A stretch of DNA of 46,124 nucleotides, taken from positions 1-46,124 of the forward strand of contig CALVMP010000004.1 in assembly GCA_944346655.1 (NCBI GenBank), in the 5' to 3' direction. This document shows positions 36,834-44,919 of this stretch, one piece after another; position 1 is the stretch's first letter, and every line of letters starts with the position of its first letter. The position numbers and the translations under genes are program-made. Origin of the DNA: an uncultured Clostridia bacterium (GTDB taxonomy: Bacteria; Bacillota; Clostridia; Christensenellales; Borkfalkiaceae). The notes below the pieces were generated by a model. The model ran no database searches. It was given only the letters and a program-made list of their open reading frames with translations, and was not told the DNA's origin.

Positions 36834-37639
36834 TTGTTTGGTTGAATATCTTCAAACACCCTGTCGTACATGGAACGTTCCTCTATAATTTTCAGGAGCT
36901 CATCCTGCTCCACCTGCCTGCCCGACGGGGTACGGAGGATTACATACTTCTTTTCGTCGAGAAAGCGCAGGGCTTTGAGCACGGTTAAATCCTCGCCGAC
37001 CAGAATGGTTTTGACCTCCATTCCCCTCTTTAAGGTTGCAGAAGTAGAATAATTTATTTTTACGGCGGGAGGAGACTTTTCGAATATCGCAAAGAGCAGA
37101 AAGAGCGCAAAGCACAAAAAAGTGAGGTTGTACCCGCAGGCAAAAAATACGGCGACGAGCGCCGCTGCCGCAAGCACGTTTATGGCGCGGAGAGTGATAT
37201 TTACAGCCCGCGGCGAAAGAAAGCGGGCAAGCACGCACTTTGCCACCCTGCCTCCGTCTAAGGGGTATGCGGGAAGAAGATTGAAGAGCAGCATGCCGAG
37301 CGACGTCCACATGATAACGTCGGTAAAGGCGTATGTCGAGGGAAAAAACCACCAAAGCCCCCCAAGTATCAGGCAGATAACGCAGTTTACGGCAGGCCCC
37401 GAAAGCGCGAGGAGCACCTCCTCCTTAGCCCGTATGCCGTCGATTTCGCACACGGCGACGGCGCCGTAGGGCATGATACGGATTTTTTCGCACCTGTAGC
37501 CGAACCGCGCCGCGCAAAAAACATGACCGCACTCATGAAGGAGGGCGGTCAGCGCGGCAATTATGCAAGCCAGAAACCCGCCGAACACGGCGCTTGCTAT
37601 TATGGCGGCAAAAAAGAGAGGGTGAATGGAAATTTTCAC
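36830..37639 (-). CDS. spoIVFB: Site-2 intramembrane metalloprotease, SpoIVFB-like
   Basis: 269 residues. The zinc motif HECGH (35-39) lies in the first membrane part and NLLPAYPLDGGR in the later helix, both diagnostic of M50 proteases. Several membrane helices precede a soluble C-terminal domain of the CBS-like type. In Bacillus the enzyme releases active sigma-K during spore formation. It starts with GTG and overlaps the upstream gene (GTGA). The paired spoIVFA-like gene supports the assignment. Confidence 0.9.
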   Translation of the reverse strand: MKISIHPLFFAAIIASAVFGGFLACIIAALTALLHECGHVFCAARFGYRCEKIRIMPYGAVAVCEIDGIRAKEEVLLALSGPAVNCVICLILGGLWWFFPSTYAFTDVIMWTSLGMLLFNLLPAYPLDGGRVAKCVLARFLSPRAVNITLRAINVLAAAALVAVFFACGYNLTFLCFALFLLFAIFEKSPPAVKINYSTSATLKRGMEVKTILVGEDLTVLKALRFLDEKKYVILRTPSGRQVEQDELLKIIEERSMYDRVFEDIQPNN

Positions 37640-38364
37640 GAATTCCAGACGGGCAGCACTCCCGACAGGGTGTAGCCGTCGATGAGCGTATCGCCGTCGT
37701 ACATGGTGAACATAACTTCGTTCGAGCCGTCGGAATAGGCGAAGGGAATATTCGATTTAACCTCGTCGCCGGTATTCACATACACGTCCGTAAGCCCCGT
37801 GAACACGCTGGAAAAGGTTGAAGTGTGCGCTATTTCGACGGTGTACAGCCCGTTTTCCGACGTGACCGAGGCGACCATACCGTCGCACGCGGGATAGACC
37901 GCCGTCTGCCCCGTAAAGGTGAGGGCTCCGCCCGAGGTTTGCGTAACTTCCGCGTCGGACAGCGTGCTTACGACGGGAGAAAGTTCGAAGTCGGTATATG
38001 AAACTTCCTGAGGGGCGGTTTGCGAAAGACCCGCAACGAGGTTATTTATGGCGGTGTTGTCGACGAGCGCGTTTGTTATAAAGATGCCGGCAGCCAAAAG
38101 ACATGCAGCCACTCCCTCGGCAATGAGCACGCCCCTCCAGCCGTCGCGCTGTTTTACGGGAGCGACGGGCTCGGTGAGGTCCTCAGTCTGCGCAATGTCC
38201 GCACGGGGAGCATAGCCGTCCTCTTCGCGGCTGTTCACGTTTGCAAGTACGTCTTCCTTTAAATCGTCCTTTCTTTCCCTGCGCCTGAAAAAGCCCTTCT
38301 TCTTTACGACGTTTACGGTGTTTACGGGAATTTCGAGCATTTCGGCGTATTCTAAATTATCCAT
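37636..38364 (-). CDS. spoIVFA: SpoIVFA-like regulator of SpoIVFB
   Basis: 242 residues from the ATG at 38364, preceded by GGAGG; longer upstream frames lack such a site. A charged cytoplasmic N-terminus, one membrane helix (about residues 78-97) and an extracellular M23-like domain (GMVASVTSENGLYTVEIAHTSTF, VNTGDEVKSNIPFAY) give the SpoIVFA layout. The peptidase domain lacks the HxH metal signature, so it is inactive, as in SpoIVFA. It overlaps spoIVFB and should hold it inactive until signalled. Confidence 0.83.
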   Translation of the reverse strand: MDNLEYAEMLEIPVNTVNVVKKKGFFRRRERKDDLKEDVLANVNSREEDGYAPRADIAQTEDLTEPVAPVKQRDGWRGVLIAEGVAACLLAAGIFITNALVDNTAINNLVAGLSQTAPQEVSYTDFELSPVVSTLSDAEVTQTSGGALTFTGQTAVYPACDGMVASVTSENGLYTVEIAHTSTFSSVFTGLTDVYVNTGDEVKSNIPFAYSDGSNEVMFTMYDGDTLIDGYTLSGVLPVWNS

Positions 38365-38392
38365 AATGTGCCTCCGGATTTGGTTATATCCC

Positions 38393-38421
38393 ATTATATG
38401 AAGGCACGGAAAAAAATAGAA
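38393..38421 (-). promoter_or_regulatory. Possible sigma-E-type promoter of spoIVFA-spoIVFB
   Basis: Minus-strand CATATAAT (38393-38400) matches seven of eight positions of the sigma-E -10, with TTCTATT (38415-38421) 14 bp upstream matching five of seven of the -35. The operon is sigma-E-controlled in Bacillus. This is a by-eye match. Confidence 0.45.
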
Positions 38422-38549
38422 CCGCATATTATAAAATGCCCGGACAAGCCTGTCCTTCAATCGGTCTCCGCAATTTTCTTTCGCCGTGCGGCGCAAACTT
38501 TGCCTTGTACAAAAATCTTTCCTCAACAATATCACTACTATTTATAAAC

Positions 38550-38581
38550 AAAACTCCTACGCGCGGGCGCGTAGGAGTTTT
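38550..38581 (-). terminator. Terminator after ksgA
   Basis: A perfect 15-bp stem (AAAACTCCTACGCGC, GG loop) with TTTTGTTT following on the minus strand. It lies about 15 bp beyond the ksgA stop. The 130 bp between it and the spoIVFA promoter holds no gene I can support. Confidence 0.9.
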
Positions 38582-38594
38582 ATATAATAATGTA

Positions 38595-39440
38595 TTAGGA
38601 TTTGGGAAGAACTTCGGCTAACTTTTTTGAGAGGTTTACGAATTGTTCGGGAGAGAGCGTTTCGCCGCGGGCGCCCTCCTTTACACCGCATTCCGAAAGC
38701 ACCCCCTTTGCCTCCTCCCTTGAAAGCGAAAAGACCTTTACGAGGTTATTTTCGAGAGTCTTTCTGCGCGAACCGAACGCCGCCTGCACGACCTTTTTGT
38801 AGAGTTTTTCGTCCACTTCGCCCAGCCTGCCGCGCTCAATGTCCATGCGTACGACGGCGCTGTCGACGTTGGGCACGGGGTAAAAGTTTTCGCGCCCGAC
38901 TTCGAGCACTTTTTTTGCGGTTGCATACAGCGAGATATTTGCGGTGATTGCGCCGTAGTCGGGGGTGTTCGGCAGAGCGCACAACCTTTCCGCCACCTCC
39001 CTTTGCACCATCACGGTGAGGGAGAGGCATTTTTTTGAGTGTTCCAGAAGCATCATTATGAGGGGCGTTGTAATATAGTACGGCAGGTTTGCCACCACCC
39101 TGTAGGACGGGAGCCCCTCCTCTATAACGTCGAGGCGGAGTTTTAAAAAGTCCTTGAAAATAATTTCGACGTTTTCGCACCCCGAAAGAGTCTGCGCGAG
39201 CACGGGCTGAAGGCTTTTATCAATCTCGTATCCGTGCACGAACGCCGCTTTTTCGGAGAGAGCGCGCGTTAAAGTGCCCGCGCCGCAACCTATTTCGACG
39301 ACGTGGCAGGTCTTATCCGCGCCCGAAAGCCCGACTATTTTTTCAAGCAGGGCGCCGTCGGTTATAAAGTTCTGACCGAACTGTTTTTTAAAGGCGAAGC
39401 CCGAGCGGGCAAGCACGCCCCTTATGTTGTTATCTTCCAT
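38595..39440 (-). CDS. ksgA: 16S rRNA (A1518/A1519-N6) dimethyltransferase
   Basis: 281 residues. KKQFGQNFITD at the N-terminus, SAM motif VEIGCGAGTLT, the acidic YEIDKSL and the catalytic NLPYYIT are all standard. The enzyme dimethylates two adenines near the 3' end of 16S rRNA during small-subunit maturation. No Shine-Dalgarno site is evident before the ATG, and no promoter was recognised. Confidence 0.96.
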   Translation of the reverse strand: MEDNNIRGVLARSGFAFKKQFGQNFITDGALLEKIVGLSGADKTCHVVEIGCGAGTLTRALSEKAAFVHGYEIDKSLQPVLAQTLSGCENVEIIFKDFLKLRLDVIEEGLPSYRVVANLPYYITTPLIMMLLEHSKKCLSLTVMVQREVAERLCALPNTPDYGAITANISLYATAKKVLEVGRENFYPVPNVDSAVVRMDIERGRLGEVDEKLYKKVVQAAFGSRRKTLENNLVKVFSLSREEAKGVLSECGVKEGARGETLSPEQFVNLSKKLAEVLPKS

Positions 39441-39528
39441 AATTTACATGCGTGTTTTAAGGATAATACTGTACGTTACGCCCATACTTTTAATGTGGAC
39501 GGGACCCCTTCACTTTACAAAAGACGCG

Positions 39529-39555
39529 GAGGATTGCAAGCATTTTGCAGTCCTC
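39529..39555 (-). terminator. Probable terminator after tatD
   Basis: An 11-bp stem with one G-T pair just past the tatD stop codon; CTTTTG follows on the minus strand, so the tail is short. Confidence 0.55.
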
Positions 39556-39559
39556 TGTT

Positions 39560-40333
39560 TTATTTTATTTTGGGGAAGAGCCGTTTTGCGTTGTCGCGGA
39601 CGGCATAGCAAAGTTCCTTTTCCCCCACCCCCTTGATTTCAGCCATGCTCGCCGTTATTTCGGGGATACTGCGGGGTGTATTTGGAAATTGCCCGAAAAG
39701 AGAAGCGGGCGAAAGATAGGGGCTGTCCGTTTCGGTGAGCAGTCTTTCGAGCGGTATCGCCTGAATGGAGCGGCGGGGTTTTTTGGAGCGCCTGTAGGTA
39801 GAGGTCCCTCCGAAAGAGAAATATGCGCCGAGAGAGAGAAAGTCCGCCGTCATTTCGGGGGAGTAGGAATAACAGTGCAAAAGAAAGCCGTTTGAAAGCA
39901 GGGCGGCGTTTTCCCTTAAAAAGTCCAGCGTGTCCCCGGCGCAGTCACGGGAGTGAATCTGCACGGGCATACCCAGCCTGCCGGCAAGCTCGAGCTGTGC
40001 CTTGAAAAACTGGTGCTGGCGGGGCTTATCCGTATTGGGATAGTGATAATCGAGCCCCGTCTCCCCCACCGCTATGCACTTGGGGTGGGAGCACAGTTCT
40101 TCAATTTTTGCAAGGTCGGAAAAAGTACAATGCTCAAGCTCGGTGGGGTGCAGACCTGCTGTAAAGTACACACCGTCGTACCACTCGGCAATCTGCCTGC
40201 ACGTTTCGGAGGACTGAACGTCGTACCCCGCGGTGACGATCACGTCTACCCCGTCCGCACGGCAGTTTTTAATAAGTTCGTCTATCGAGGAATAGTCATT
40301 CAAGTTCAGGTGGCAATGGATATCCGTGTACAT
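39560..40333 (-). CDS. TatD family metal-dependent nuclease
   Basis: 257 residues. The metal ligands are in the TatD pattern: TDIHCHL at the N-terminus, GETGLDYH with the conserved Glu, QIHSRD, LHCYSY and TETDSPYLSP. Members degrade DNA ends in quality control. The ATG immediately follows the metG stop, so translational coupling with metG is likely; this pairing occurs widely in Bacillota. Confidence 0.93.
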   Translation of the reverse strand: MYTDIHCHLNLNDYSSIDELIKNCRADGVDVIVTAGYDVQSSETCRQIAEWYDGVYFTAGLHPTELEHCTFSDLAKIEELCSHPKCIAVGETGLDYHYPNTDKPRQHQFFKAQLELAGRLGMPVQIHSRDCAGDTLDFLRENAALLSNGFLLHCYSYSPEMTADFLSLGAYFSFGGTSTYRRSKKPRRSIQAIPLERLLTETDSPYLSPASLFGQFPNTPRSIPEITASMAEIKGVGEKELCYAVRDNAKRLFPKIK

Positions 40334-40334
40334 A

Positions 40335-42332
40335 TCATGAGAGCAGGCTGCCGTCGGGGAGGTCCCTTTCGGGCGATACTAAAGAGAGCGTTCCGTCGGG
40401 GGCTTCGGCGCAAACTATCATGCCCTCGCTCATTATCCCCTTCATCTCTCTGGGGGGAAGATTGGTGACTACGATAACCTTTTTGCCCACCATCTCTTCG
40501 GGCGTGTAGTGCTTGGCTATGCCAGAAAGAATGGAAAGCGTTTTATTGCCTACGCGCACCGTTTCGTGCAAAAGTTTGCTCTTTTTCACGGCTTCGCAGG
40601 CAATTACCGTGCCCACGCGCATTTCGACCTTTGCAAAATCGTCTATGGTGATTTGCTCCTTTTGGTTCGCCTCGGGCGCGGGAGCCGCCTCAGCCCTCTG
40701 CTTTTCGGAAATGGCTTTTATCACGGGTTCGATATCCGCCTGCTTCAATCTTTCGAACAGCGTTTCGGGCGCATTGGTTACAGCATATTCCCGTGCCAAT
40801 CCGAATTTTGAAAGGTCGGCAAAGTTCCTCATGCTTCCGCCCGTCTGCTCCAAAATTTTCTCAGCCGTCGAAGGCATGAAGGGCGAAAGCAGGTTCGCGC
40901 CTATGGTTATGGCTTCGAGGAGGTTATAGAGCACTCTTTCGAGGCGGGGCTTTTTATCCCCGTCCCTGGCGAGCACCCAGGGAGTGGTTTCGTCTATATA
41001 TTTGTTCGCCCGGCGGAAGAGTTTGAACAGCTCGTCGAGCGCGTCGGCGATTTTGCACTCGTCGACGAGCGCAGCCACGCGCGCCGCCGAAGTTTTTGCA
41101 ATTTCTGCAAGCTCGAGGTCAGCCTCCTCCAAGGGCGAAGAGGGCGCAACCCTTCCGCCGAAGTACTGGTTGGTCATGGAGACTGTGCGCTTGACTAAGT
41201 TGCCCAGCGTGTTGGCAAGGTCGGAATTATGCCTGTCGGTCATGAGCTCCCATGTAATAATGCCGTCGTTGAGGTAGGGCATTTCGTGGAGCACGAAGTA
41301 CCTAACGCTGTCGACGCCGTAAACGGAGGCGAGGTCGTCGGCATACATTACGTTGCCCTTGGACTTGGACATTTTGTCGCCGCCCTGCAAAAGCCAGGGG
41401 TGACCGAACACTTTTTTGGGAAGAGGCTCGCCGAGAGCCATCAGAAAGATTGGCCAGTAGATGGTGTGAAACCTGATAATGTCCTTGCCTATGACGTGAA
41501 TATCGGCGGGCCAGTATTTTTTGTAATTTTCCGAAGGGTTATCCACGTCGTAACCCACGCCCGTTATGTAGTTTGTGAGCGCATCGAGCCACACATACAC
41601 TACGTGGCGGGAGTCGAAGTCGACGGGAACGCCCCATTTAAACGAGGTGCGCGAAACGCAGAGATCCTGAAGTTTGGTCTTAAGCGTTCCCTTTTCAATT
41701 GCCGCGAGCAGTTCTTCGTCGCTCTTGCCTATGAACTCGTCGGCAAGCAGGAAGTTGTTCATCATCTCGTTCTTTCTCGCTACGGGCTGGATAAAGTCGG
41801 GATGGGTGATTATGTGCTTTATGAGTCTGTCGGCATACTTGCCCATTTTGAAGAAGTACGCCTCCTCCTCGGCGGGCTTTACCTCTCTGCCGCAGTCGGG
41901 GCATTTGCCGTTCACAAGCTGGCTTTCCGTCCAGAAGCTTTCGCACGGGGTGCAGTACATGCCTTTATACGAGCTCTTGTAAATGTCGCCCTGCCCGTAG
42001 AATTTTTTAAAAATTTTCTGAACCTGCCTCTCGTGATAGTCGTCTGTGGTGCGGATGAACTTATCGTAGGAAATGTTCATTAACCCCCATATATCCTTGA
42101 TCTGAGCGGCTACTCCGTCGACAAACTGCTTGGGGGAAACGCCCTTTTCGGCAGCTTTGAGCTCGACCTTTTGCCCGTGCTCGTCTGTGCCCGTCATAAA
42201 GAACACGTCGCAGCCCTGCATTCTCTTCATGCGGGCGATGGCGTCGGTTAAAATAATTTCGTATGTGTTGCCGATATGCGGCTTGCCCGAGGTATAGGTG
42301 ATTGCCGTGGTGATGTAAAACTTTTCTGCCAT
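40335..42332 (-). CDS. metG: Methionyl-tRNA synthetase
   Basis: 665 residues. The class I signatures GKPHIGNTY and DKMSKSKGN, and a four-cysteine zinc knuckle (CTPCESFW and CPDCG), identify MetRS. The C-terminal EMAP/Trbp domain (VEMRVGTVIACE, NLPPREMKGIMSEGM) binds tRNA and promotes dimerisation, as in the bacterial dimeric form. It has AAGGAG before the ATG and its own promoter. No T-box leader is present. Confidence 0.98.
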   Translation of the reverse strand: MAEKFYITTAITYTSGKPHIGNTYEIILTDAIARMKRMQGCDVFFMTGTDEHGQKVELKAAEKGVSPKQFVDGVAAQIKDIWGLMNISYDKFIRTTDDYHERQVQKIFKKFYGQGDIYKSSYKGMYCTPCESFWTESQLVNGKCPDCGREVKPAEEEAYFFKMGKYADRLIKHIITHPDFIQPVARKNEMMNNFLLADEFIGKSDEELLAAIEKGTLKTKLQDLCVSRTSFKWGVPVDFDSRHVVYVWLDALTNYITGVGYDVDNPSENYKKYWPADIHVIGKDIIRFHTIYWPIFLMALGEPLPKKVFGHPWLLQGGDKMSKSKGNVMYADDLASVYGVDSVRYFVLHEMPYLNDGIITWELMTDRHNSDLANTLGNLVKRTVSMTNQYFGGRVAPSSPLEEADLELAEIAKTSAARVAALVDECKIADALDELFKLFRRANKYIDETTPWVLARDGDKKPRLERVLYNLLEAITIGANLLSPFMPSTAEKILEQTGGSMRNFADLSKFGLAREYAVTNAPETLFERLKQADIEPVIKAISEKQRAEAAPAPEANQKEQITIDDFAKVEMRVGTVIACEAVKKSKLLHETVRVGNKTLSILSGIAKHYTPEEMVGKKVIVVTNLPPREMKGIMSEGMIVCAEAPDGTLSLVSPERDLPDGSLLS

Positions 42333-42358
42333 ATTTGCTCCTTATTTTTTACCCCTAA

Positions 42359-42387
42359 AATATACCATATTTAAATAAAAATGTAAA
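42359..42387 (-). promoter_or_regulatory. Promoter of metG-tatD
   Basis: Minus-strand TTTACA (42382-42387), 17-bp spacer, TATATT (42359-42364). The -35 box touches the terminator of the upstream gene. Confidence 0.75.
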
Positions 42388-42388
42388 G

Positions 42389-42415
42389 CCCGCGCACAAA
42401 GAATTTGTGCGCGGG
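42389..42415 (-). terminator. Terminator after the TerB-like gene
   Basis: A perfect 12-bp stem (CCCGCGCACAAA, GAA loop) with a T-rich tail on the minus strand, which also runs into the metG promoter. Confidence 0.85.
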
Positions 42416-42432
42416 AATTATTATAAGTGCAA

Positions 42433-42903
42433 TCAGATGTGCGAAGGGGGAAGGGCGTCGTATAAGTCCTCTATCCACTTCTTTTCCCTTAAGGAAATTT
42501 TGCCGTCCACCGAGCAGATTATGAGCGCGACGATAATAAGGTCGCCCCTTATCTCTTCGGGCAGGTTTACAAGCAGGTTTGTAACGCCGTCTTTAATCGC
42601 GTCGTAGTCGAGCCCGTTCTTTATGTACTCCCTAACGCTTTCAACCTTTTCGTTATAGCGGAAATGGGTGCCGTAGAATGTTTTGAGCAGGGGATAGCAT
42701 TTTTCGTATTCGTCCTGCGATATTTTTCCGTCGACGGCAAGCGCGGCGAAAACGAGCCTTAAAAAGGCGTCCTCTCCGTCGTCGGGATCGTTTTTAAATT
42801 GGTTTATATAGGGAATTATAATATCTCTCTTGGACTCGAGCACGCGGGTGTAATCTTCGGGGTCCATATCTTCGTACAGTTTAAAAATTTCCTTGAACTT
42901 CAT
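42433..42903 (-). CDS. TerB-like protein of unknown function
   Basis: 156 residues, all-helical, soluble. Two related elements, FAALAVDGKISQDEY (about 51-65) and LIICSVDGKISLREK (about 127-141), each have the acidic DGKIS turn known from TerB tellurite-resistance proteins, where it binds metal. Role unknown. Own promoter and AAAGGAG site; monocistronic. Confidence 0.75.
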   Translation of the reverse strand: MKFKEIFKLYEDMDPEDYTRVLESKRDIIIPYINQFKNDPDDGEDAFLRLVFAALAVDGKISQDEYEKCYPLLKTFYGTHFRYNEKVESVREYIKNGLDYDAIKDGVTNLLVNLPEEIRGDLIIVALIICSVDGKISLREKKWIEDLYDALPPSHI

Positions 42904-42933
42904 ATAACGCTCCTTTGAAGTTAGCTTTGAATT

Positions 42934-42962
42934 ATTATATCACACAAATTTGCAAATTGCAA
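42934..42962 (-). promoter_or_regulatory. Promoter of the TerB-like gene
   Basis: Minus-strand TTGCAA (42957-42962), 17-bp spacer, TATAAT (42934-42939). Confidence 0.75.
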
Positions 42963-42982
42963 GAGCATATAAAGGGCGGTTT

Positions 42983-42988
42983 TATAAT
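42983..42988 (+). promoter_or_regulatory. Possible -10 element of spmAB
   Basis: TATAAT ends 11 bases before the spmA ATG. No sigma-A -35 box lies at 17 bp. GCATATA at 42965-42971 resembles a sigma-E -35 but spacing is short (11 bp). The sigma factor is unresolved. Confidence 0.4.
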
Positions 42989-42999
42989 ATTATTAAGTT

Positions 43000-43551
43000 A
43001 TGAATGTAATTTTTACCGCGGTATTTATCGCCTCGGCGGCGCTGTGCATAATACGCCCGGACTCATTTTTGCCCGCTCTGATAGAGGGCGCCGGCAGAGC
43101 CGTAACTTCGTTTGCCTCCCTCTTCTGCGTTTACGCGCTGTGGATGGGGCTTTCAAAGGTGTGCGAGGACGCAAATATCACGGCGTGGCTGGCAAATAAA
43201 TTGGCGCCATTGACGGGCAGGATTTTCCGCACAAAAAACAAATCGGGGGCGCAATATGCTTCGATGAACGTGTGTTGCAACATGATAGGTTTAGGCGGCG
43301 CGGCGACGCCCTACGGCATTAAGGCGATGAAGGAATTTGACGGCGACGGCAACCTTTACGGGCGGAACCTGCTGTTTATTTTAAACGCAACGTCCGTACA
43401 GATTTTCCCCGCGACGGTTATAGGACTGCGCGCGGCGGGGGGAAGCGCTTCGGCTGCCGATATATTTTTGCCCGCTCTGATAACCACCGCAATCTGTACG
43501 GGGCTGGCGGTTGCGCTCTATATTCTTGCAAACAAGCTATGGCGATTGTAA
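43000..43551 (+). CDS. spmA: Spore maturation protein A
   Basis: 183 residues of the nucleoside-recognition membrane domain family: four to five hydrophobic segments with MNVCCNMIGLGGAATPYGIKAMKE, the SpmA core. In Bacillus SpmA and SpmB are needed for spore-core dehydration and heat resistance; mechanism unknown. No Shine-Dalgarno site precedes the ATG. The 3' end overlaps spmB by 13 bases. Confidence 0.93.
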   Translation: MNVIFTAVFIASAALCIIRPDSFLPALIEGAGRAVTSFASLFCVYALWMGLSKVCEDANITAWLANKLAPLTGRIFRTKNKSGAQYASMNVCCNMIGLGGAATPYGIKAMKEFDGDGNLYGRNLLFILNATSVQIFPATVIGLRAAGGSASAADIFLPALITTAICTGLAVALYILANKLWRL

Positions 43552-44042
43552 TCCCCTGTCTGTTCATAATAATTTTTACGGTTGCCGCGGCAAGGAAGGT
43601 AAACGTGTTCTCCTCCTTTACGGCGGGCGCGGGCGAGGGTCTTAAATTTACCCTTTCGCTCCTTCCGCTGCTTGCAGCCCTTTTTATGATGTGCGAAATC
43701 ATGGAGGCGAGCGGGATAGCCGCTGCGCTTTCGGAAGCGCTTAAGCCCGTTATGAATTTTTTCGGCATACCCGAAGAACTTTCGCGGCTCGCACTCATTA
43801 AACCCTTTTCGGGGAGCGGCTCATTGAGCCTTCTGACGGACGTTTTGACGACATACGGACCCGACAGCTATGTAAGCCGCTGCGCGTGTACGCTGTATGC
43901 GTCGTCCGAAACGGTGTTCTATGTGTTTGCGCTCTACTTTTCGGGCACAAACAAAAAGGGACGCGCCCTGCCGCTTGCGATAGTGCTACTCTCCTGCGCT
44001 CTTTCCACCGTTATTTCATGCCTTTTGTGCAGAGTGATGTGA
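43539..44042 (+). CDS. spmB: Spore maturation protein B
   Basis: 167 residues, membrane protein of the same family as SpmA. The conserved LIKPFSGSGSLSLLTDVLTTYGPDSYVSRCACTLYASSETVFYV region matches SpmB. It overlaps spmA and is co-translated; the pair works together in spore maturation. Confidence 0.93.
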   Translation: MAIVIPCLFIIIFTVAAARKVNVFSSFTAGAGEGLKFTLSLLPLLAALFMMCEIMEASGIAAALSEALKPVMNFFGIPEELSRLALIKPFSGSGSLSLLTDVLTTYGPDSYVSRCACTLYASSETVFYVFALYFSGTNKKGRALPLAIVLLSCALSTVISCLLCRVM

Positions 44043-44132
44043 TTTTACCTTTTTTATACAATTGAAAAATTATATCATAAAATGTATGTTTTTAAAAAAA
44101 TTTGAACTTAAAAAAATTTTTCGATAAAATAA

Positions 44133-44160
44133 TTTACTTTTCTTTCCGCTTGGATATAAT
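44133..44160 (+). promoter_or_regulatory. Possible promoter of a small RNA
   Basis: TTTACT (44133-44138), 16-bp spacer, TATAAT (44155-44160). The predicted transcription start coincides with the first base of an inverted repeat at 44167. Confidence 0.5.
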
Positions 44161-44166
44161 AATACA

Positions 44167-44282
44167 TGTAAACGATAAGTAGTCCATCTGCTTCATAAAA
44201 GTTTACAAAAAATATCGCTCATCATTTTCCCCCTTATCATATAGAGATAGCACGGACTCCGGTTCGTGCTATTTCTGTTTTT
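44167..44282 (+). ncRNA. Candidate structured small RNA
   Basis: A 116-base stretch starts with TGTAAAC (44167-44173), which pairs with GTTTACA (44201-44207) around an inner hairpin AAGTAG/CTGCTT with a 5-base loop (44177-44193). It ends with a terminator. No reading frame is present and the next gene starts 260 bases later. I do not recognise the fold from known families. It is an inference from promoter, paired elements and terminator. Confidence 0.4.
44247..44272 (+). terminator. Terminator of the candidate small RNA
   Basis: ATAGCACG/CGTGCTAT, extended by three inner pairs with a TCCG loop, followed by TTCTGTTTTT. The rest of the gap (44286-44470) shows only short meaningless frames and no recognised element. 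Confidence 0.75.
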
Positions 44283-44474
44283 AATGATAATATATCATTC
44301 TGCGCGGGCGCGGCGCTCTTTTGCGTAACTTTTTGGCATGATTGAAAGGACGACAATAACCTACAAAAACCTGTCGAGGAATCTATTCCACAGCATTGAC
44401 TGAACCTTTTCGCGGTTTGAGGTAAACCCACTGTAAGGCAGATAAATTTTTGCAAATAAATTTGTACAATTGTA

Positions 44475-44503
44475 TTGACTGTATTAATTTTTTGTAGTAC
44501 AAT
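44475..44503 (+). promoter_or_regulatory. Promoter of the GntR gene
   Basis: TTGACT (44475-44480), 17-bp spacer, TACAAT (44498-44503). Several TGTA/TACA half-sites surround it and could be operator elements, though no clean palindrome is evident. Confidence 0.75.
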
Positions 44504-44542
44504 TATTACAGTACATACAGTTGATACAAAGGAGAAAGCGCA

Positions 44543-44875
44543 ATGAAGGTGCAAAGACCGAGCCTTTACCAGGTAATAGGCGATAACATTAAAAAGAGAA
44601 TTGCGGCGGGACAGTTAAAGGGCGGCGACAAACTGCCGAGCTGCCGCGAGTTTGCCGAAGAGCTCGGCGTAAACCCCAACACCGTTCAGAGGGCTTATAC
44701 CGTTTTAGAGGAAGAGGGCGTTGTGTTCACCATTGCAAAAAAGGGCGTATTCATCTCCTCCTCACCCCGCCCCCGCCCCGACCGCGGTCAGGTGCTGGCT
44801 TCAAAAATTGCAGAAATCAAAAACATGGGCTTTACAAAAGAAGAAGTGCTTTCAGCCATTCAATCGCAATACTAA
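44543..44875 (+). CDS. YtrA-subfamily GntR transcriptional regulator
   Basis: 110 residues. The winged-helix domain contains LYQVIGDNIKKRIAAGQLKGGDKLPSCREFAEELGVNPNTVQRAYTVLEEEGVV, and only a short helical tail follows, which is the YtrA layout. Such regulators usually precede and repress an ABC transporter operon. Here the next gene is an IS30 transposase behind a strong terminator, so the usual target is missing. AAAGGAG precedes the ATG. Confidence 0.93.
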   Translation: MKVQRPSLYQVIGDNIKKRIAAGQLKGGDKLPSCREFAEELGVNPNTVQRAYTVLEEEGVVFTIAKKGVFISSSPRPRPDRGQVLASKIAEIKNMGFTKEEVLSAIQSQY

Positions 44876-44908
44876 AAAATCCCTTTCTCTTAAGGAGAAA
44901 GGGATTTT
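44876..44908 (+). terminator. Terminator after the GntR gene
   Basis: A perfect 14-bp stem (AAAATCCCTTTCTC) with a 5-base loop directly follows the stop codon. Confidence 0.88.
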
Positions 44909-44919
44909 AGATTTATTAG

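Noticed and set aside
42333..42432. T-box leader for metG
   Set aside because: The distance from promoter to ATG is under 30 bp and contains no T-box sequence.
44237..44554. 105-codon minus-strand frame opposite the small RNA candidate and GntR promoter
   Set aside because: It runs across a terminator and promoter of the other strand, has no ribosome site and resembles no protein.
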